Below, piece by piece: positions 18,517 through 28,987 of a stretch of DNA of 64,000 nt. A program made the position numbers and the translations under genes. How positions within the stretch are numbered: the stretch's first letter is position 1; each line of letters opens with the position of its first letter. The notes below the pieces were generated by a model. That model worked only from the letters and a program-made list of their open reading frames with translations. It did not search any database and was not told the DNA's origin. The stretch is from Lachnoclostridium sp. UBA3320 (GTDB taxonomy: Bacteria; Bacillota; Clostridia; Lachnospirales; Lachnospiraceae). The stretch spans positions 1-64,000 of the forward strand of contig DESG01000035.1 in assembly GCA_002361175.1 (NCBI GenBank), written 5' to 3'.

Positions 18517-19128
18517 TTGATTAATTATATTATAGGCAAGCTGGCTGGTGTTACTCAAAGCAGTATTATTGTTGAAAATGGAGGTATAGGATATGAAATT
18601 TTAGTGCCGTTATCTGTGATTGACAGGGTAGGGCAAGTTGGGAATGAAATAAAGATTTACACATATATGCACGTTAGAGAAGATTTGTTGCAGCTTTTTG
18701 GATTTATAAAAAAAGATGAGCTTGATGTATTTAAGCTGCTTATAACTGTGAGTGGAATAGGGCCAAAAGGGGCACTTGGCATACTAGGGTCTATGGGCGT
18801 TGATGATTTAAGATTTGCTGTGCTTACAGGTGATTCTAAGACTATTGCCAAAGCACCTGGGATAGGTGCTAAAACTGCTGGAAAACTTATTCTTGAACTA
18901 AGAGATAAGCTTAAATTTAATGATGTGAAAGATACTAATCAAGATATTTCTGCAAATGTTTTACCTAACTCTAATGATAATTCAAAGCAAATGATATCTG
19001 ATGCTGTTGCTGCGCTGTCTGCGCTTGGATATCTTCCAACAGATGCTATGAAAGCTGTAAAAAGTGTTGAAGTTGGCACATATTCAACTGTGGAAGAACT
19101 TTTAAAACTCAGCTTAAAGAGGATTTAA
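18517..19128 (+). CDS. ruvA: Holliday junction protein RuvA
   Basis: RuvA of about 203 residues; the tetramer grips four-way junctions and loads RuvB. I chose TTG 18517, seven bases after AAGAGGTG, because it gives the family start (M)[11 protein letters not shown]; a GTG at 18508 lies inside the binding site. The N-terminal OB fold (1-62) is followed by helix-hairpin-helix motifs ([17 protein letters not shown] and [17 protein letters not shown]) and a C-terminal RuvB-binding domain (about 155-203) after a polar linker. ruvB follows six bases later. Confidence 0.96.
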   Translation: MINYIIGKLAGVTQSSIIVENGGIGYEILVPLSVIDRVGQVGNEIKIYTYMHVREDLLQLFGFIKKDELDVFKLLITVSGIGPKGALGILGSMGVDDLRFAVLTGDSKTIAKAPGIGAKTAGKLILELRDKLKFNDVKDTNQDISANVLPNSNDNSKQMISDAVAALSALGYLPTDAMKAVKSVEVGTYSTVEELLKLSLKRI

Positions 19129-19133
19129 ATATT

Positions 19134-20132
19134 ATGACTAAAAGGACGATTACAACCGAGTTTACTACAGAAGATGCAGGTATTGAAACAAGTCTTAGAC
19201 CTAAATACCTAAAAGACTATATTGGGCAGGAAAAAGTGAAAAACAACCTTAAAATTTATATTGAAGCGGCGAAACAGAGAAAAGATTCTCTTGACCATGT
19301 TTTATTATATGGTCCTCCTGGACTTGGCAAGACAACACTTGCAGGAATTATTGCTAATGAGATGGGAGTAAATTTAAAAGTAACGGCAGGACCTGCTATT
19401 GAAAAGCCAGGTGAGATGGCAGCTATACTCAATAATTTGCAAGATGGTGATGTACTGTTTGTGGATGAGATACACAGGCTTAATAGACAGGTTGAAGAGG
19501 TTTTATACCCTGCTATGGAAGACTTTGTTATTGATGTTGTCATAGGCAAAGGCGCTACAGCACGTTCAATACGTCTTGATTTACCAAAGTTTACACTAGT
19601 AGGAGCAACTACACGAGCTGGTATGCTGTCAGCACCGTTAAGAGATAGATTTGGCGTTGTAAACAGGCTGGAATTTTATACAGAAGATGAACTTGTAGAG
19701 ATAATTATGGGTTCAGCATTAAAGCTTGGAGTCGAGATTGGCATTGATGGTGCGAAAGAACTTGCAGGAAGGTCTAGGGGAACACCAAGGCTTTCTAATA
19801 GACTGCTTAAACGTGTCAGGGATTTTGCACAGATAAAATACGATGGTAAGATAACAAAGGAAGTGGCAGATTTTGCACTTGATTTACTCGAAGTAGATAA
19901 GTATGGACTTGACAATACAGACAGACTTATATTAAAAACACTTATAGAAAATTTTGGAGGCGGGCCTGTAGGGCTTGACGCACTTGCTGTTTCAATAGGT
20001 GAAGATGCAGGAACGCTTGAAGACGTTTATGAGCCTTATCTTGTACAGAAAGGATTTATACTAAGGACTTTAAGAGGCAGAGTCGCATCTGAGGCAGCGT
20101 ACAAGCACTTTGGAATTAAAAAAATACCATAG
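19134..20132 (+). CDS. ruvB: Holliday junction helicase RuvB
   Basis: RuvB of 332 residues, the AAA+ motor for branch migration. It has the family opening [17 protein letters not shown], Walker [10 protein letters not shown], Walker B VDEIHRL, sensor [18 protein letters not shown] and a C-terminal winged helix with [11 protein letters not shown] and [11 protein letters not shown]. It is complete and paired with ruvA. ruvC is not in this window. A hairpin terminator overlaps its end. Confidence 0.98.
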   Translation: MTKRTITTEFTTEDAGIETSLRPKYLKDYIGQEKVKNNLKIYIEAAKQRKDSLDHVLLYGPPGLGKTTLAGIIANEMGVNLKVTAGPAIEKPGEMAAILNNLQDGDVLFVDEIHRLNRQVEEVLYPAMEDFVIDVVIGKGATARSIRLDLPKFTLVGATTRAGMLSAPLRDRFGVVNRLEFYTEDELVEIIMGSALKLGVEIGIDGAKELAGRSRGTPRLSNRLLKRVRDFAQIKYDGKITKEVADFALDLLEVDKYGLDNTDRLILKTLIENFGGGPVGLDALAVSIGEDAGTLEDVYEPYLVQKGFILRTLRGRVASEAAYKHFGIKKIP

Positions 20133-20151
20133 GTAGCACTAAGCTGCCTAT
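20129..20151. terminator. bidirectional hairpin between ruvB and a convergent gene
   Basis: ATAGGTAGC pairs with GCTGCCTAT around a five-base loop, spanning the ruvB stop and the stop of the convergent glycosyltransferase gene. The T run on either side is weak, so it may slow rather than fully stop transcription. Confidence 0.5.
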
Positions 20152-21332
20152 AGAAATTTAAGCAGTTCATTGTGCAGTTTTTTAGCACGTTGATGCCAAG
20201 AGTGGTTCTTTACTGCATATTCAAATGCTTCTTGTTGTATATGTCTCATATGGTCTTTATCGCTTAAAATACTATTTACAATAAATGGCAGCATTTCAAT
20301 CTGTTTTAAATCATAAAAGACAACATTTTTATTTGGGGTAAGTATTTCATCAAGGTATTTGCTATGGTCAGTTAGACATACTGCACCATTTAACATAGAA
20401 TTAAATATACGGTCATGTGCACCATCTTTAAACCATGGCATCACATTAAGCGAAAGCTTACTTTGTGATATGTATTCAAGACATCCATGTGACATAATTC
20501 CAGTAGTATATGTAAGATTTTCAGGATGACGGCAGCAGAGACGATCCCAGCCTTCGCCAACGCAGTGTACTTTTATCCCATTATCAACAAGTGATTTAAC
20601 AACTTCACCTCTAAAATAGAATCTTATATATGTATCTATAAAAATCATATTTGGAAAAGTTTCACGTAATTGGCTGTTAGTTGTTTCAGGAATTTCCTTT
20701 AAAATATGACGCTCAATAATTGATTCACTAGTGTTGTCAGGCATAGCTATAAGGTCATCAATTATACCATTGTAAAAATCAGCATATTCATCACCATTGC
20801 GCATAATATACTGGTCAAATTCTTCTGGAGGAGTATAATTGCCCGTAAATACTATATCATAAGGACGGCTGTCTATATCTAAAAAATTGCCATTTGAATA
20901 TAGTGAAGTCCCTCCAAGTGGAAGAAAAGGGCCACATTTTATATCAGGATAAAATTTTTTCATATATTTGACATGGTATCTGTCAATACAGATATTGTAA
21001 AAAATATCAGGAATTATTTTATATAGCTCAGGATAATAAAATGGATGGTCAACTACTATATTTACACATGGTATCTTTCTTTTATTCCATATAAGAATAC
21101 CATTTATATCAAAAAGTGATGTTTCACAATGTATGCCATCAAAGTTAAAAGTAACAAGGAGGGTATCATATGAATCTGCAAATTGGTAAAGTGCTTCTGC
21201 GCTTTCTTCTTCCATTGTCTGGTCAAATAGAAAAATCTTATATCCCAGTGATTCAAAGCCTTCCTTTAACTGGCGTGAGAAATATTCTAAAGTCTCTGTG
21301 CCGCCAACCATCAGTACAATCTTATGTCTCAT
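20148..21332 (-). CDS. CgeB-like glycosyltransferase
   Basis: A 394-residue protein with a GT-B-like plan. The N-terminal half begins KIVLMVGGTETLEYFSRQLK and includes a VVDHPFYYPELY segment. The C-terminal half has the glycosyl-transferase-group-1 pattern of CgeB/YkvP relatives: TYTTGIMSHGCLEYISQSKL, then SLNVMPWFKDGAHDRIFNSM, NGAVCLTDHSKYLDEIL, and a final HSWHQRAKKLHNELL. The start at 21332 follows an excellent GGAGGTATT. It stands alone, convergent with ruvB, so neither acceptor nor pathway can be read from context. Transfer of sugar to a protein or surface polymer is inferred from family. Confidence 0.75.
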   Translation of the reverse strand: MRHKIVLMVGGTETLEYFSRQLKEGFESLGYKIFLFDQTMEEESAEALYQFADSYDTLLVTFNFDGIHCETSLFDINGILIWNKRKIPCVNIVVDHPFYYPELYKIIPDIFYNICIDRYHVKYMKKFYPDIKCGPFLPLGGTSLYSNGNFLDIDSRPYDIVFTGNYTPPEEFDQYIMRNGDEYADFYNGIIDDLIAMPDNTSESIIERHILKEIPETTNSQLRETFPNMIFIDTYIRFYFRGEVVKSLVDNGIKVHCVGEGWDRLCCRHPENLTYTTGIMSHGCLEYISQSKLSLNVMPWFKDGAHDRIFNSMLNGAVCLTDHSKYLDEILTPNKNVVFYDLKQIEMLPFIVNSILSDKDHMRHIQQEAFEYAVKNHSWHQRAKKLHNELLKFL

Positions 21333-21437
21333 AATACCTCCTTGCAATTCTTTTAATATACATTATAATAATATTATAACAGAAAATTTTGACTATGGCT
21401 ATATTAAAATGAATTAAAAAGAAAGATGGAGGTTTCT

Positions 21438-22283
21438 ATGAAAATAAATTTTACGAAGATGCATGGTTGTGGCAATGATTATGTTTATGTAAATTGTATG
21501 GAAAAAATGATAGACAATCCAGAAGAAGTGTCATGCTTTGTAAGCGACAGACACTTTGGAATAGGTTCAGATGGACTTATACTTATATGTCCGTCTGATG
21601 TTGCGGATTTTAGAATGGCAATGTATAATGCAGATGGTTCAGAAGGGAAGATGTGTGGCAATGGTGCACGTTGTATCGCAAAATATGTATATGAGCATAG
21701 ACTTACGGATAAAAAACAGATATCACTTGAAACAAAAGCTGGTATAAAATATCTTGATTTAACCGTAGATGGTAACGAAGTGTCTTTGGTAAAAGTGAAT
21801 ATGGGTGCACCGATTTTAAAGCCTGATAAAATACCAGTTATAACAGATGACATAGAAGAAAGTTTTATAAATAAGCCACTTAATGTTGCTGGCAAAGAAT
21901 ATATGGTTACGTGTGTATCTATGGGCAATCCACATGCAGTAGTATTTGTGGAAGATACTAAAAGCTTTGATATCGAAAAATATGGACCTGCATTTGAAAA
22001 TTACCCTGCATTCCCCGATAAAATTAACACAGAATTTGTACAGGTACTAGGACGTGGAGAAATTAATATGCGTGTATGGGAGAGAGGTTCTGGTGAGACC
22101 CTTGCATGTGGCACAGGTACATGTGCATCTGTTGTTGCATGTGTTTTAAATGGTGTGACAGATAATGAAGTGACAGTACATCTGCTTGGTGGAGATTTGT
22201 TTATAAAATATGACAGAGAAAAAGAAATTGTGTGGATGACAGGACCTGCAAAAACTGTGTTTAAAGGTGAAATAGAGATATAA
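21438..22283 (+). CDS. dapF: diaminopimelate epimerase
   Basis: DapF of 281 residues converts LL- to meso-diaminopimelate for lysine and peptidoglycan synthesis. The start at 21438 follows GGAGG and gives the family opening MKINFTKMHGCGNDYVYVN. The two catalytic cysteines are in MCGNGARCIAKY (about 74) and ACGTGTCASV (about 224). It heads a run leading to murE, whose product adds this very amino acid to the wall precursor. Confidence 0.97.
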   Translation: MKINFTKMHGCGNDYVYVNCMEKMIDNPEEVSCFVSDRHFGIGSDGLILICPSDVADFRMAMYNADGSEGKMCGNGARCIAKYVYEHRLTDKKQISLETKAGIKYLDLTVDGNEVSLVKVNMGAPILKPDKIPVITDDIEESFINKPLNVAGKEYMVTCVSMGNPHAVVFVEDTKSFDIEKYGPAFENYPAFPDKINTEFVQVLGRGEINMRVWERGSGETLACGTGTCASVVACVLNGVTDNEVTVHLLGGDLFIKYDREKEIVWMTGPAKTVFKGEIEI

Positions 22284-22355
22284 CTATCTACTTTTAATAT
22301 TAACATCATATAATAGTAAAAATATTAGATATTTATAGAGAGGGGATATTTTTTT

Positions 22356-23825
22356 ATGAATTTAGCCAATTTGCTTTGTGGCATTAGCTATGAATGTGTA
22401 CAGGGAGATATTGACAGAGAGATTTCTGGTATTGCGTATGACTCAAGAAAAGTTTATTTAGGAAATATATTTGTCTGTATTAGTGGTGCTGTATCAGATG
22501 GTCATATTTTTGCAGAAGATGCTGCTAAGAAAGGTGCTGCTGTAATTGTTGCCCAAAGGGATATTAATGTGCCATATAATGTGACTGTGCTTAAAGTTTC
22601 TGACAGCCGTGCCACTCTTGCCATGCTTTCAGCAGCGTATTTTAATTACCCAGCAAAGGAACTTGTGACTATAGGAATTACAGGCACTAAAGGAAAAACG
22701 ACAGCAACATATATGGTGCGGCAGATGCTTGAGGATTCTGGTATAAAGACAGGGCTTATTGGTACTATTGAAACAATTATTGGCGATAAGCATATACCTT
22801 CTGACCACACTACGCCTGAGTCATATATTGTACAACAGACATTTCGAGAAATGGCTGATGCTGGCTGTAAATGTGTTGTTATGGAAGTTTCATCACAAGG
22901 GCTTATGCTTAAAAGAGTAGGTGGCTTCACATTTGACTATGGCATCTTTACAAATCTTGAACCTGACCATATAGGACCTGCAGAGCATAAAGACTTAGAT
23001 GACTATATACACTGTAAAAGTCTTTTATTCAGACAGTGCAGACATGGTATTTTTAATATAGATGATAGTCACTTAGAGAGAATATTAGAAGGACATACAT
23101 GTGATGTTGAGACGTATGGCTTTTTAGATACAGCAGATATAAAAGCATCAGATGTACATTTCTTTGAGAGAGAGGGAACTCTTGGTGTATCATATCATCT
23201 TAGCGGACTTATAAATATGAATGTTGAAATTGATATTCCTGGCAAATTTAGTGTGTATAATTCTATGGCAGCTATCTGTATATGCAGACATTTTAATGTT
23301 TCTGATGAAACTATAGTAAAATCACTTTCAAAGATACGTGTAAAAGGCAGAGTTGAGATTTTAGATGTATCATCAAAGTTTACAGTTATGGTTGACTATG
23401 CCCATAATGCAATGAGCCTTGAAAGCCTTTTAACAACTCTTAAAGAATATAATCCTAAAAGACTTGTCTGCCTTTTTGGGTGTGGTGGTAATCGCTCAAG
23501 GGAAAGGCGTTTTGAAATGGGTGAAGTATCTTCAAGGCTTGCAGATTTTACAGTAGTTACATCTGATAACCCACGTTATGAAGAACCAGAGGCGATTATT
23601 GATGATATTATAACAGGTGTTAAAAAAGCTTGTGGAAATTATATTACAGTGACAGACAGAGCAGAGGCAATACGCTATGTTATAGAAAATGCTAAAGAAG
23701 GCGATGTCATAGTACTTGCGGGAAAAGGACATGAAGACTACCAAGAGATTAAAGGGAAAAAATACCATATGGACGACAGAGAACTTGTAGCAGCAGTTGT
23801 GAGAGATGGTAATTTTATCAAATAG
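22356..23825 (+). CDS. murE: UDP-MurNAc-tripeptide synthetase MurE
   Basis: MurE ligase of 489 residues, which adds the third amino acid to UDP-MurNAc-L-Ala-D-Glu. It has the P-loop ITGTKGKTTATY (about 111), the Lys-carbamylation region and the C-terminal domain with TSDNPRYEEPEAI. The DNPR motif is the signature of enzymes that choose meso-diaminopimelate over lysine, consistent with dapF just upstream. It is preceded by a GAGGGGAT site. Only 20 bases separate its stop from priA. Confidence 0.96.
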   Translation: MNLANLLCGISYECVQGDIDREISGIAYDSRKVYLGNIFVCISGAVSDGHIFAEDAAKKGAAVIVAQRDINVPYNVTVLKVSDSRATLAMLSAAYFNYPAKELVTIGITGTKGKTTATYMVRQMLEDSGIKTGLIGTIETIIGDKHIPSDHTTPESYIVQQTFREMADAGCKCVVMEVSSQGLMLKRVGGFTFDYGIFTNLEPDHIGPAEHKDLDDYIHCKSLLFRQCRHGIFNIDDSHLERILEGHTCDVETYGFLDTADIKASDVHFFEREGTLGVSYHLSGLINMNVEIDIPGKFSVYNSMAAICICRHFNVSDETIVKSLSKIRVKGRVEILDVSSKFTVMVDYAHNAMSLESLLTTLKEYNPKRLVCLFGCGGNRSRERRFEMGEVSSRLADFTVVTSDNPRYEEPEAIIDDIITGVKKACGNYITVTDRAEAIRYVIENAKEGDVIVLAGKGHEDYQEIKGKKYHMDDRELVAAVVRDGNFIK

Positions 23826-23844
23826 AATTTATTTGGAGATTTAT

Positions 23845-26091
23845 ATGTTATTTGCTGATATAATTGTTGATATATCTATTAAAAATCTTGATAAAACATT
23901 CCAGTACAGTGTACCCTCTGAAATGGAAAAAGACATTGTGATAGGTTCGCTTGTACATATACCTTTTGGCAATGGAAATAGAACTATTAAAGGGTATGTA
24001 GTTGGATTGTCAGATAGTCCTTTGCTTGATATATCAAAGATAAAAAGCATAGTGGACATTGAAAAACAAGTTGCAGTAGAATCTCACTTGCTTTCTCTTG
24101 CAGGTTGGATAAAAGAAAACTATGGTTCAACTATGAATGATGCTATTAAAGCTGTTATGCCTGTTAGAAGGGGAGTAAAAGAAAAAATTGTAAAAACTGT
24201 CTTTCCACTTGTGGACAGAGAAGAGATGGAAAAATTTGTCTTAGATTTTGAAAAAAAGCACAATACTGCAAGGGCAAGGGTGCTAAAGTACCTTTTAGAG
24301 CTTGACGGTATATTATATAATAGAGGTGTGGACTACAGTTTTATTGTAAAAGAGCTTAAAGTTTCTGGAATGGTTCTTGAAAGCCTAAAGCAAAGAGGAA
24401 TAATAGATATTGAATCGCTGCGTCAGTACCGCAATCCTGCCAATAAATTATTATGGGAGAAAGAGTCACATATACTTAATTCTGAACAACAATATATAAA
24501 GGACTGTGTATTATCTGATTTTAATAATGGCATAAGAAAGACATATCTTATACATGGAATTACAGGAAGTGGCAAGACAGAGGTTTATATAAGTATAATT
24601 AATTATGTAGTTGCACAAGGCAAACAGGTCATTGTGCTTATACCAGAGATAGCTCTTACTCTTCAGACTGTAAACAGGTTTTACAGCCAGTTTAAAGAAA
24701 GAGTATCCGTTATACATTCAAGGCTTTCAGCTGGTGAAAAATACGACCAGTTTACAAGGGCAAAAGAGGGAAGTATTGATATTATGATAGGTCCTCGTTC
24801 TGCACTTTTTACACCATTTAAAAATCTTGGGCTTATAGTTATTGACGAAGAACACGAAACAAGTTATCAAAGTGAATCATCACCTAAATATCATGCAAGA
24901 GAAGTGGCGATTCACAGAGCCTTAATGACAGGTTCAAGCGTTATACTTGGCTCTGCAACGCCTTCACTAGAAGCTTATTACAGAGCAGTTAGTGGAGAGT
25001 ATAAACTTTTTAAATTAAAAAAACGTGCTGGTGGCGCAACAATTCCTGATGTATATACAATAGATTTAAGAGAAGAGTTTGAAAAGAAAAATTATTCTAT
25101 ATTCAGTGAAAAATTAAAATGCCTTATTGAAGAAAAATTGCTAAAACATGAACAGATAATATTATTTATTAACAGGCGAGGCTATGCCAGCTTTATATCA
25201 TGCAGAAAGTGTGGAAAGGCAATAGGCTGTCCACACTGCTCTGTATCACTTAAACCACATATGTATAAAGGCGTAGTAAGCAGAATGAAATGTCACTTTT
25301 GTGGCTATGAAATACCCCTGCCTAATACGTGTCCTTCATGTGGTTCAAAATATATAGATGTATTTGGCATAGGCACACAGCAAGTTGAAGAGGCTGTTAA
25401 AAAGCACTTTCTGGGTGCACGTACACTTAGAATGGACGCTGATACAACAAGCGGTAAAGATGGACATAGTAAGATACTTGCACGTTTTAAAAATGGCGAA
25501 GCTGATATACTTATAGGCACACAGATGATAGTAAAAGGACATGACTTTCCAAATGTGACGCTTGTAGGAATTATAGCAGCTGATTTATCACTTAATGCAA
25601 ATGATTATAGAGCAGCAGAACACACATATCAGCTTATCGCACAAGCAGCAGGACGAGCAGGACGAGGAAAGAAAAAGGGAGAAGTAGTGTTACAGACATA
25701 TCAGCCAGACCACTACAGCATAGTAAATGCTGCAAAGCAAGATTATGAAAGTTTTTATAAACAGGAAATAATTGTAAGACAGATATTGCAATATCCGCCA
25801 GTTTCAAATATACTAGGGATATTGGTGCTTTCAAAAAATGAAGAAAGTGCTTTAAAACTTGCCACGATAATATCAGAAGATATTGCAGGGCAATACCCAT
25901 CTGTCACGGTGCTTGGTCCAACAGATGCTAATGTAGCAAAGGTAAAAGATATTTACCGCAAAATGGTTTATGGCAAGTGTAAAGATTACAGTATATTGTG
26001 CATGGTAAAGGATTGTATAGAAGCTTTCAAAGAACAAGATACAGAATACAAAGACTGTAGCATTGATTTTGAATTTAACATTACAAAGTAA
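23845..26091 (+). CDS. priA: primosomal helicase PriA
   Basis: PriA of about 748 residues restarts stalled replication forks. An N-terminal DNA-binding domain (FQYSVPSEM, then GSLVHIPFGN) is followed by a DEAD-type helicase core with Walker A GITGSGKTEVY and DEEH. An eight-cysteine zinc-binding insert (CRKCGKAIGCPHC and CHFCGYEIPLPNTCPSC) precedes the second helicase lobe with QAAGRAGRG. I chose the ATG at 23845, after TTGGAGA, over an earlier in-frame ATG that overlaps murE. It belongs to the common priA-def-fmt gene order. Confidence 0.97.
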   Translation: MLFADIIVDISIKNLDKTFQYSVPSEMEKDIVIGSLVHIPFGNGNRTIKGYVVGLSDSPLLDISKIKSIVDIEKQVAVESHLLSLAGWIKENYGSTMNDAIKAVMPVRRGVKEKIVKTVFPLVDREEMEKFVLDFEKKHNTARARVLKYLLELDGILYNRGVDYSFIVKELKVSGMVLESLKQRGIIDIESLRQYRNPANKLLWEKESHILNSEQQYIKDCVLSDFNNGIRKTYLIHGITGSGKTEVYISIINYVVAQGKQVIVLIPEIALTLQTVNRFYSQFKERVSVIHSRLSAGEKYDQFTRAKEGSIDIMIGPRSALFTPFKNLGLIVIDEEHETSYQSESSPKYHAREVAIHRALMTGSSVILGSATPSLEAYYRAVSGEYKLFKLKKRAGGATIPDVYTIDLREEFEKKNYSIFSEKLKCLIEEKLLKHEQIILFINRRGYASFISCRKCGKAIGCPHCSVSLKPHMYKGVVSRMKCHFCGYEIPLPNTCPSCGSKYIDVFGIGTQQVEEAVKKHFLGARTLRMDADTTSGKDGHSKILARFKNGEADILIGTQMIVKGHDFPNVTLVGIIAADLSLNANDYRAAEHTYQLIAQAAGRAGRGKKKGEVVLQTYQPDHYSIVNAAKQDYESFYKQEIIVRQILQYPPVSNILGILVLSKNEESALKLATIISEDIAGQYPSVTVLGPTDANVAKVKDIYRKMVYGKCKDYSILCMVKDCIEAFKEQDTEYKDCSIDFEFNITK

Positions 26092-26133
26092 TTTTTTATC
26101 ATGAAAAGGAAAAGGAAAAGGTGATTAGGTAAG

Positions 26134-26631
26134 ATGGCTATTAGACAAATAAGAACAATAGGAGATGAAATACTTTTGCATAATACAAAACCTGTTAAAG
26201 CAATAACTCCTCGTATATCAATGCTTATTGGAGATATGCTTGATACGATGTATGAAGCAAAGGGCGTTGGACTTGCTGCTCCACAAGTAGGTATACTTAA
26301 ACAGATAGTTGTAATAGATGTAACTGAAGAGGGTAACAACCCATTAGTTCTTATAAATCCAGAGATAATTGAACTTTCAGGAGAACAAACAGGACAGGAA
26401 GCATGTCTTAGCGTGCCAGGCAAGGCTGGTATTGTCACAAGAGCTAATTATGCAAAAGTTAAAGCATATAATGAACATATGGAAGAGATAATAGTAGAAG
26501 GAGAAGAGTTGCTTGCAAGAGCATTACAGCATGAGATAGACCACCTTTCTGGAATTCTGTATGTTTCTAAGGTTGAAGACGGTATTTTTGATGTCAACAT
26601 TACAGAAGAGGAAGAGAAAAACGAGGAGTGA
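26134..26631 (+). CDS. def: peptide deformylase
   Basis: Deformylase of 165 residues removes the formyl group from nascent proteins. The three hallmark motifs are present: [10 protein letters not shown] (about 45), EACLSVPG with the metal-binding Cys (the common form is EGCLS), and HEIDHL with both metal-binding His residues and the catalytic Glu (about 131). An acidic tail closes the protein. It lies directly upstream of fmt, whose enzyme adds the same formyl group to initiator tRNA. Confidence 0.97.
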   Translation: MAIRQIRTIGDEILLHNTKPVKAITPRISMLIGDMLDTMYEAKGVGLAAPQVGILKQIVVIDVTEEGNNPLVLINPEIIELSGEQTGQEACLSVPGKAGIVTRANYAKVKAYNEHMEEIIVEGEELLARALQHEIDHLSGILYVSKVEDGIFDVNITEEEEKNEE

Positions 26632-26635
26632 TAAT

Positions 26636-27619
26636 GTGAGAATAGTATTTATGGGAACTCCTGATTTTGCAGTAGAAACTTTAAAATGCCTTATAGACAG
26701 TAAACATGATGTTGTCGCTGTTGTCACACAACCTGACCAGCCAAAGGGAAGAAGTAAGAAACTTGTACCTTCTCCTGTTAAAGAAGCGGCGCTAAAGGCA
26801 AAAGAGGGCAAAAATTCAGAGATAAAGATTTATCAGCCTATCAAAGCAAATGACAAAAGATTTATAGAAGAACTTCTAAATATAAAGCCTGATGTTATTG
26901 TAGTGGCAGCTTTCGGGCAGATACTTCCAGCACAGATAATAAACTTGCCAAAATATGGATGTATAAATGTACATGCGTCACTTCTCCCAAAATTACGTGG
27001 TGCAGCACCTATACAACGTGCTATAATAAATGGAGACAAAGAAAGTGGCGTTACAATAATGCAGATGGATGAGGGTCTTGACACTGGAGATATACTGCTT
27101 TGCAGAAAATGCCAAATTGATGACAAAGAGACAGGCGGCAGTCTCTTTAAAAAGCTTGCAGTATTTGGAGGCCCTATGGTGCTTGAAGTGCTTGAAATGG
27201 CAGAAAATAAAACTTTAAAACCAGTTAAGCAAGATGATGCCAGACATACTTATGCCAAAATGCTAAAAAAAGACATGGGTGATATTGATTTTAATGTTCC
27301 TGCAAAAGAAATTGAACGACTTATAAGAGGACTTGACCCATGGCCATGTGCATTTACACATATTCATGGAAAAACACTTAAAATATGGAATGCAGACGTA
27401 CTTTCTGATGCTTTAGCAGAAAAATCAGGCATTGCAGAAAAGACGGCAGAGGCAGGAACAATTATATCTGTCAGAAAAAATGATATAATAGTAAAAACCG
27501 CAAAAGATTACTTAATTATTAATTCATTACAGCTTGAAGGAAAAAAGAGAATGGAAACAGGAGCTTTTTTAAGAGGTTATAAAATAGAAAAGGGAGAGCG
27601 GTTTGACAAAAAAAATTAA
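26636..27619 (+). CDS. fmt: methionyl-tRNA formyltransferase
   Basis: Fmt of 327 residues formylates initiator Met-tRNA with 10-formyl-tetrahydrofolate. I chose GTG 26636, behind GAGGAG, because it gives the canonical opening (M)RIVFMGTPDFAVETL. The active-site segment INVHASLLPKLRGAAPIQRAI includes the SLLP motif and catalytic His region, and the Asp of the family follows in DEGLDTGDIL. The C-terminal tRNA-binding domain ends YKIEKGERFD. Its end overlaps rsmB by 17 bases. Confidence 0.97.
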   Translation: MRIVFMGTPDFAVETLKCLIDSKHDVVAVVTQPDQPKGRSKKLVPSPVKEAALKAKEGKNSEIKIYQPIKANDKRFIEELLNIKPDVIVVAAFGQILPAQIINLPKYGCINVHASLLPKLRGAAPIQRAIINGDKESGVTIMQMDEGLDTGDILLCRKCQIDDKETGGSLFKKLAVFGGPMVLEVLEMAENKTLKPVKQDDARHTYAKMLKKDMGDIDFNVPAKEIERLIRGLDPWPCAFTHIHGKTLKIWNADVLSDALAEKSGIAEKTAEAGTIISVRKNDIIVKTAKDYLIINSLQLEGKKRMETGAFLRGYKIEKGERFDKKN

Positions 27620-28970
27620 TAATAATAAAAACATACGTGGTTTTGCTTTAGATATAATTATAAATGTTATGGAAAATGGGGCATATTCAGACAAAGCACT
27701 TCACAATGTACTAGATAGCGGCACTATTACAGAAAAAAGAGACAGAGCATTTCTTTCAAGACTGTGTGAGGGAACAGTTGAAAGAGTTATACTACTTGAC
27801 TATATAATAGACTGCTTTTCAAGTGTAAAGACACATAAAATGAAACCTGTTATAAGAAATGTAATGCGTATGTCTGTTTACCAGATATTTTATATGGAAC
27901 AAGTAACAGATGCTGCTGCGTGTAACGAAGCTGTAAAATTAACAATTAAACGTGGCTTTAAAGGTTTAAGTGGTTTTGTAAATGGTGTATTAAGAAATAT
28001 TATTCGCAATAAAGATAGTATTATATACCCATCTATAACAGATGGATTTAACAAATATGCTTCTATAAAATATTCTATGCCAGAGTGGATTGTAGAAGAA
28101 TTAAGAACTGAATATGGCAAAGAGATAGCTGAAAAGATACTAAAATCGTTTCTTAGTGAAAATAAGTGCATTTGCGTAAGATGCAACCTTTCAAAGGCAA
28201 GTACTATAAAGATAGAAGAAATGCTTAAAGCAGATGGTGTTACAGTAAATAGAGGAAATTTCTTTGACTATGCTTTAAATATAAGTGATTATAATAAAAT
28301 TACAGAACTTAAAGCATTTAAAGATGGATTTATACAAGTGCAAGATGAAAGCTCAATGCTTACTGTTGCAATTTCACGTATTAAGGAAAATGACACAGTT
28401 ATTGATATATGCGCTGCACCTGGCGGAAAGACACTTCAAGCATCTGATGTGTTAAATGGCACTGGATTGGTTATTTCATGTGATATTTCAGAAAGTAAAA
28501 CAAAGTTTATACATGAAAATATAAAAAGAGCAGGTTTTAAAAATATAGATATATATAAAAATAATGCACTTATATATAAAGACGACTGGCGAGAAATAGC
28601 AGATGTTGTTATAGCAGATTTGCCATGTTCAGGGCTTGGTGTTATGGGTAGAAAGTGTGATATAAAATATAAAACAAAGCCTAGTGATATAGACGACCTT
28701 ACCACCATACAAAGAGAAATGCTTAAAATTGCAAGTCAGTACGTAAAACTTGGCGGCAGACTAATTTACAGCACTTGTACAATTACACAAGCAGAAAATA
28801 TAGAAAACTTTGAATGGATAAAAAACAATTTGCCATTTAAAAGTGAGTCTATAGAAGAACTTCTCCCCGAAAAACTTAAAGGAAAGACAGGAAAAAATGG
28901 TTTTATACAAGTACTACCACATATGGCAGGTACAGATGGCTATTTTGCAGCTTCATTTGTTAAATATTAA
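27603..28970 (+). CDS. rsmB: 16S rRNA m5C967 methyltransferase RsmB
   Basis: RsmB of 455 residues, beginning at TTG after GGGAGAG inside the end of fmt. The N-terminal NusB-like RNA-binding domain (about 1-145; SVYQIFYMEQVTDAAACNEAV) precedes a SAM methyltransferase domain with DICAAPGGKTLQ (about 262), DLPCSGLGVMGRK bearing the PC catalytic site (about 341), and STCTITQAENIENFEW containing the TC catalytic cysteine. Both cysteines of the m5C RNA methylase mechanism are visible. It is part of the translation-linked cluster with fmt and rlmN. Confidence 0.95.
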   Translation: MTKKINNNKNIRGFALDIIINVMENGAYSDKALHNVLDSGTITEKRDRAFLSRLCEGTVERVILLDYIIDCFSSVKTHKMKPVIRNVMRMSVYQIFYMEQVTDAAACNEAVKLTIKRGFKGLSGFVNGVLRNIIRNKDSIIYPSITDGFNKYASIKYSMPEWIVEELRTEYGKEIAEKILKSFLSENKCICVRCNLSKASTIKIEEMLKADGVTVNRGNFFDYALNISDYNKITELKAFKDGFIQVQDESSMLTVAISRIKENDTVIDICAAPGGKTLQASDVLNGTGLVISCDISESKTKFIHENIKRAGFKNIDIYKNNALIYKDDWREIADVVIADLPCSGLGVMGRKCDIKYKTKPSDIDDLTTIQREMLKIASQYVKLGGRLIYSTCTITQAENIENFEWIKNNLPFKSESIEELLPEKLKGKTGKNGFIQVLPHMAGTDGYFAASFVKY

Positions 28971-28987
28971 AAAACTATTTGCAGGTA

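Noticed and set aside
25986..26438. A 150-codon minus-strand frame over the priA-def junction
   Set aside because: It overlaps two certain genes and has low-complexity Ser/Ile composition.
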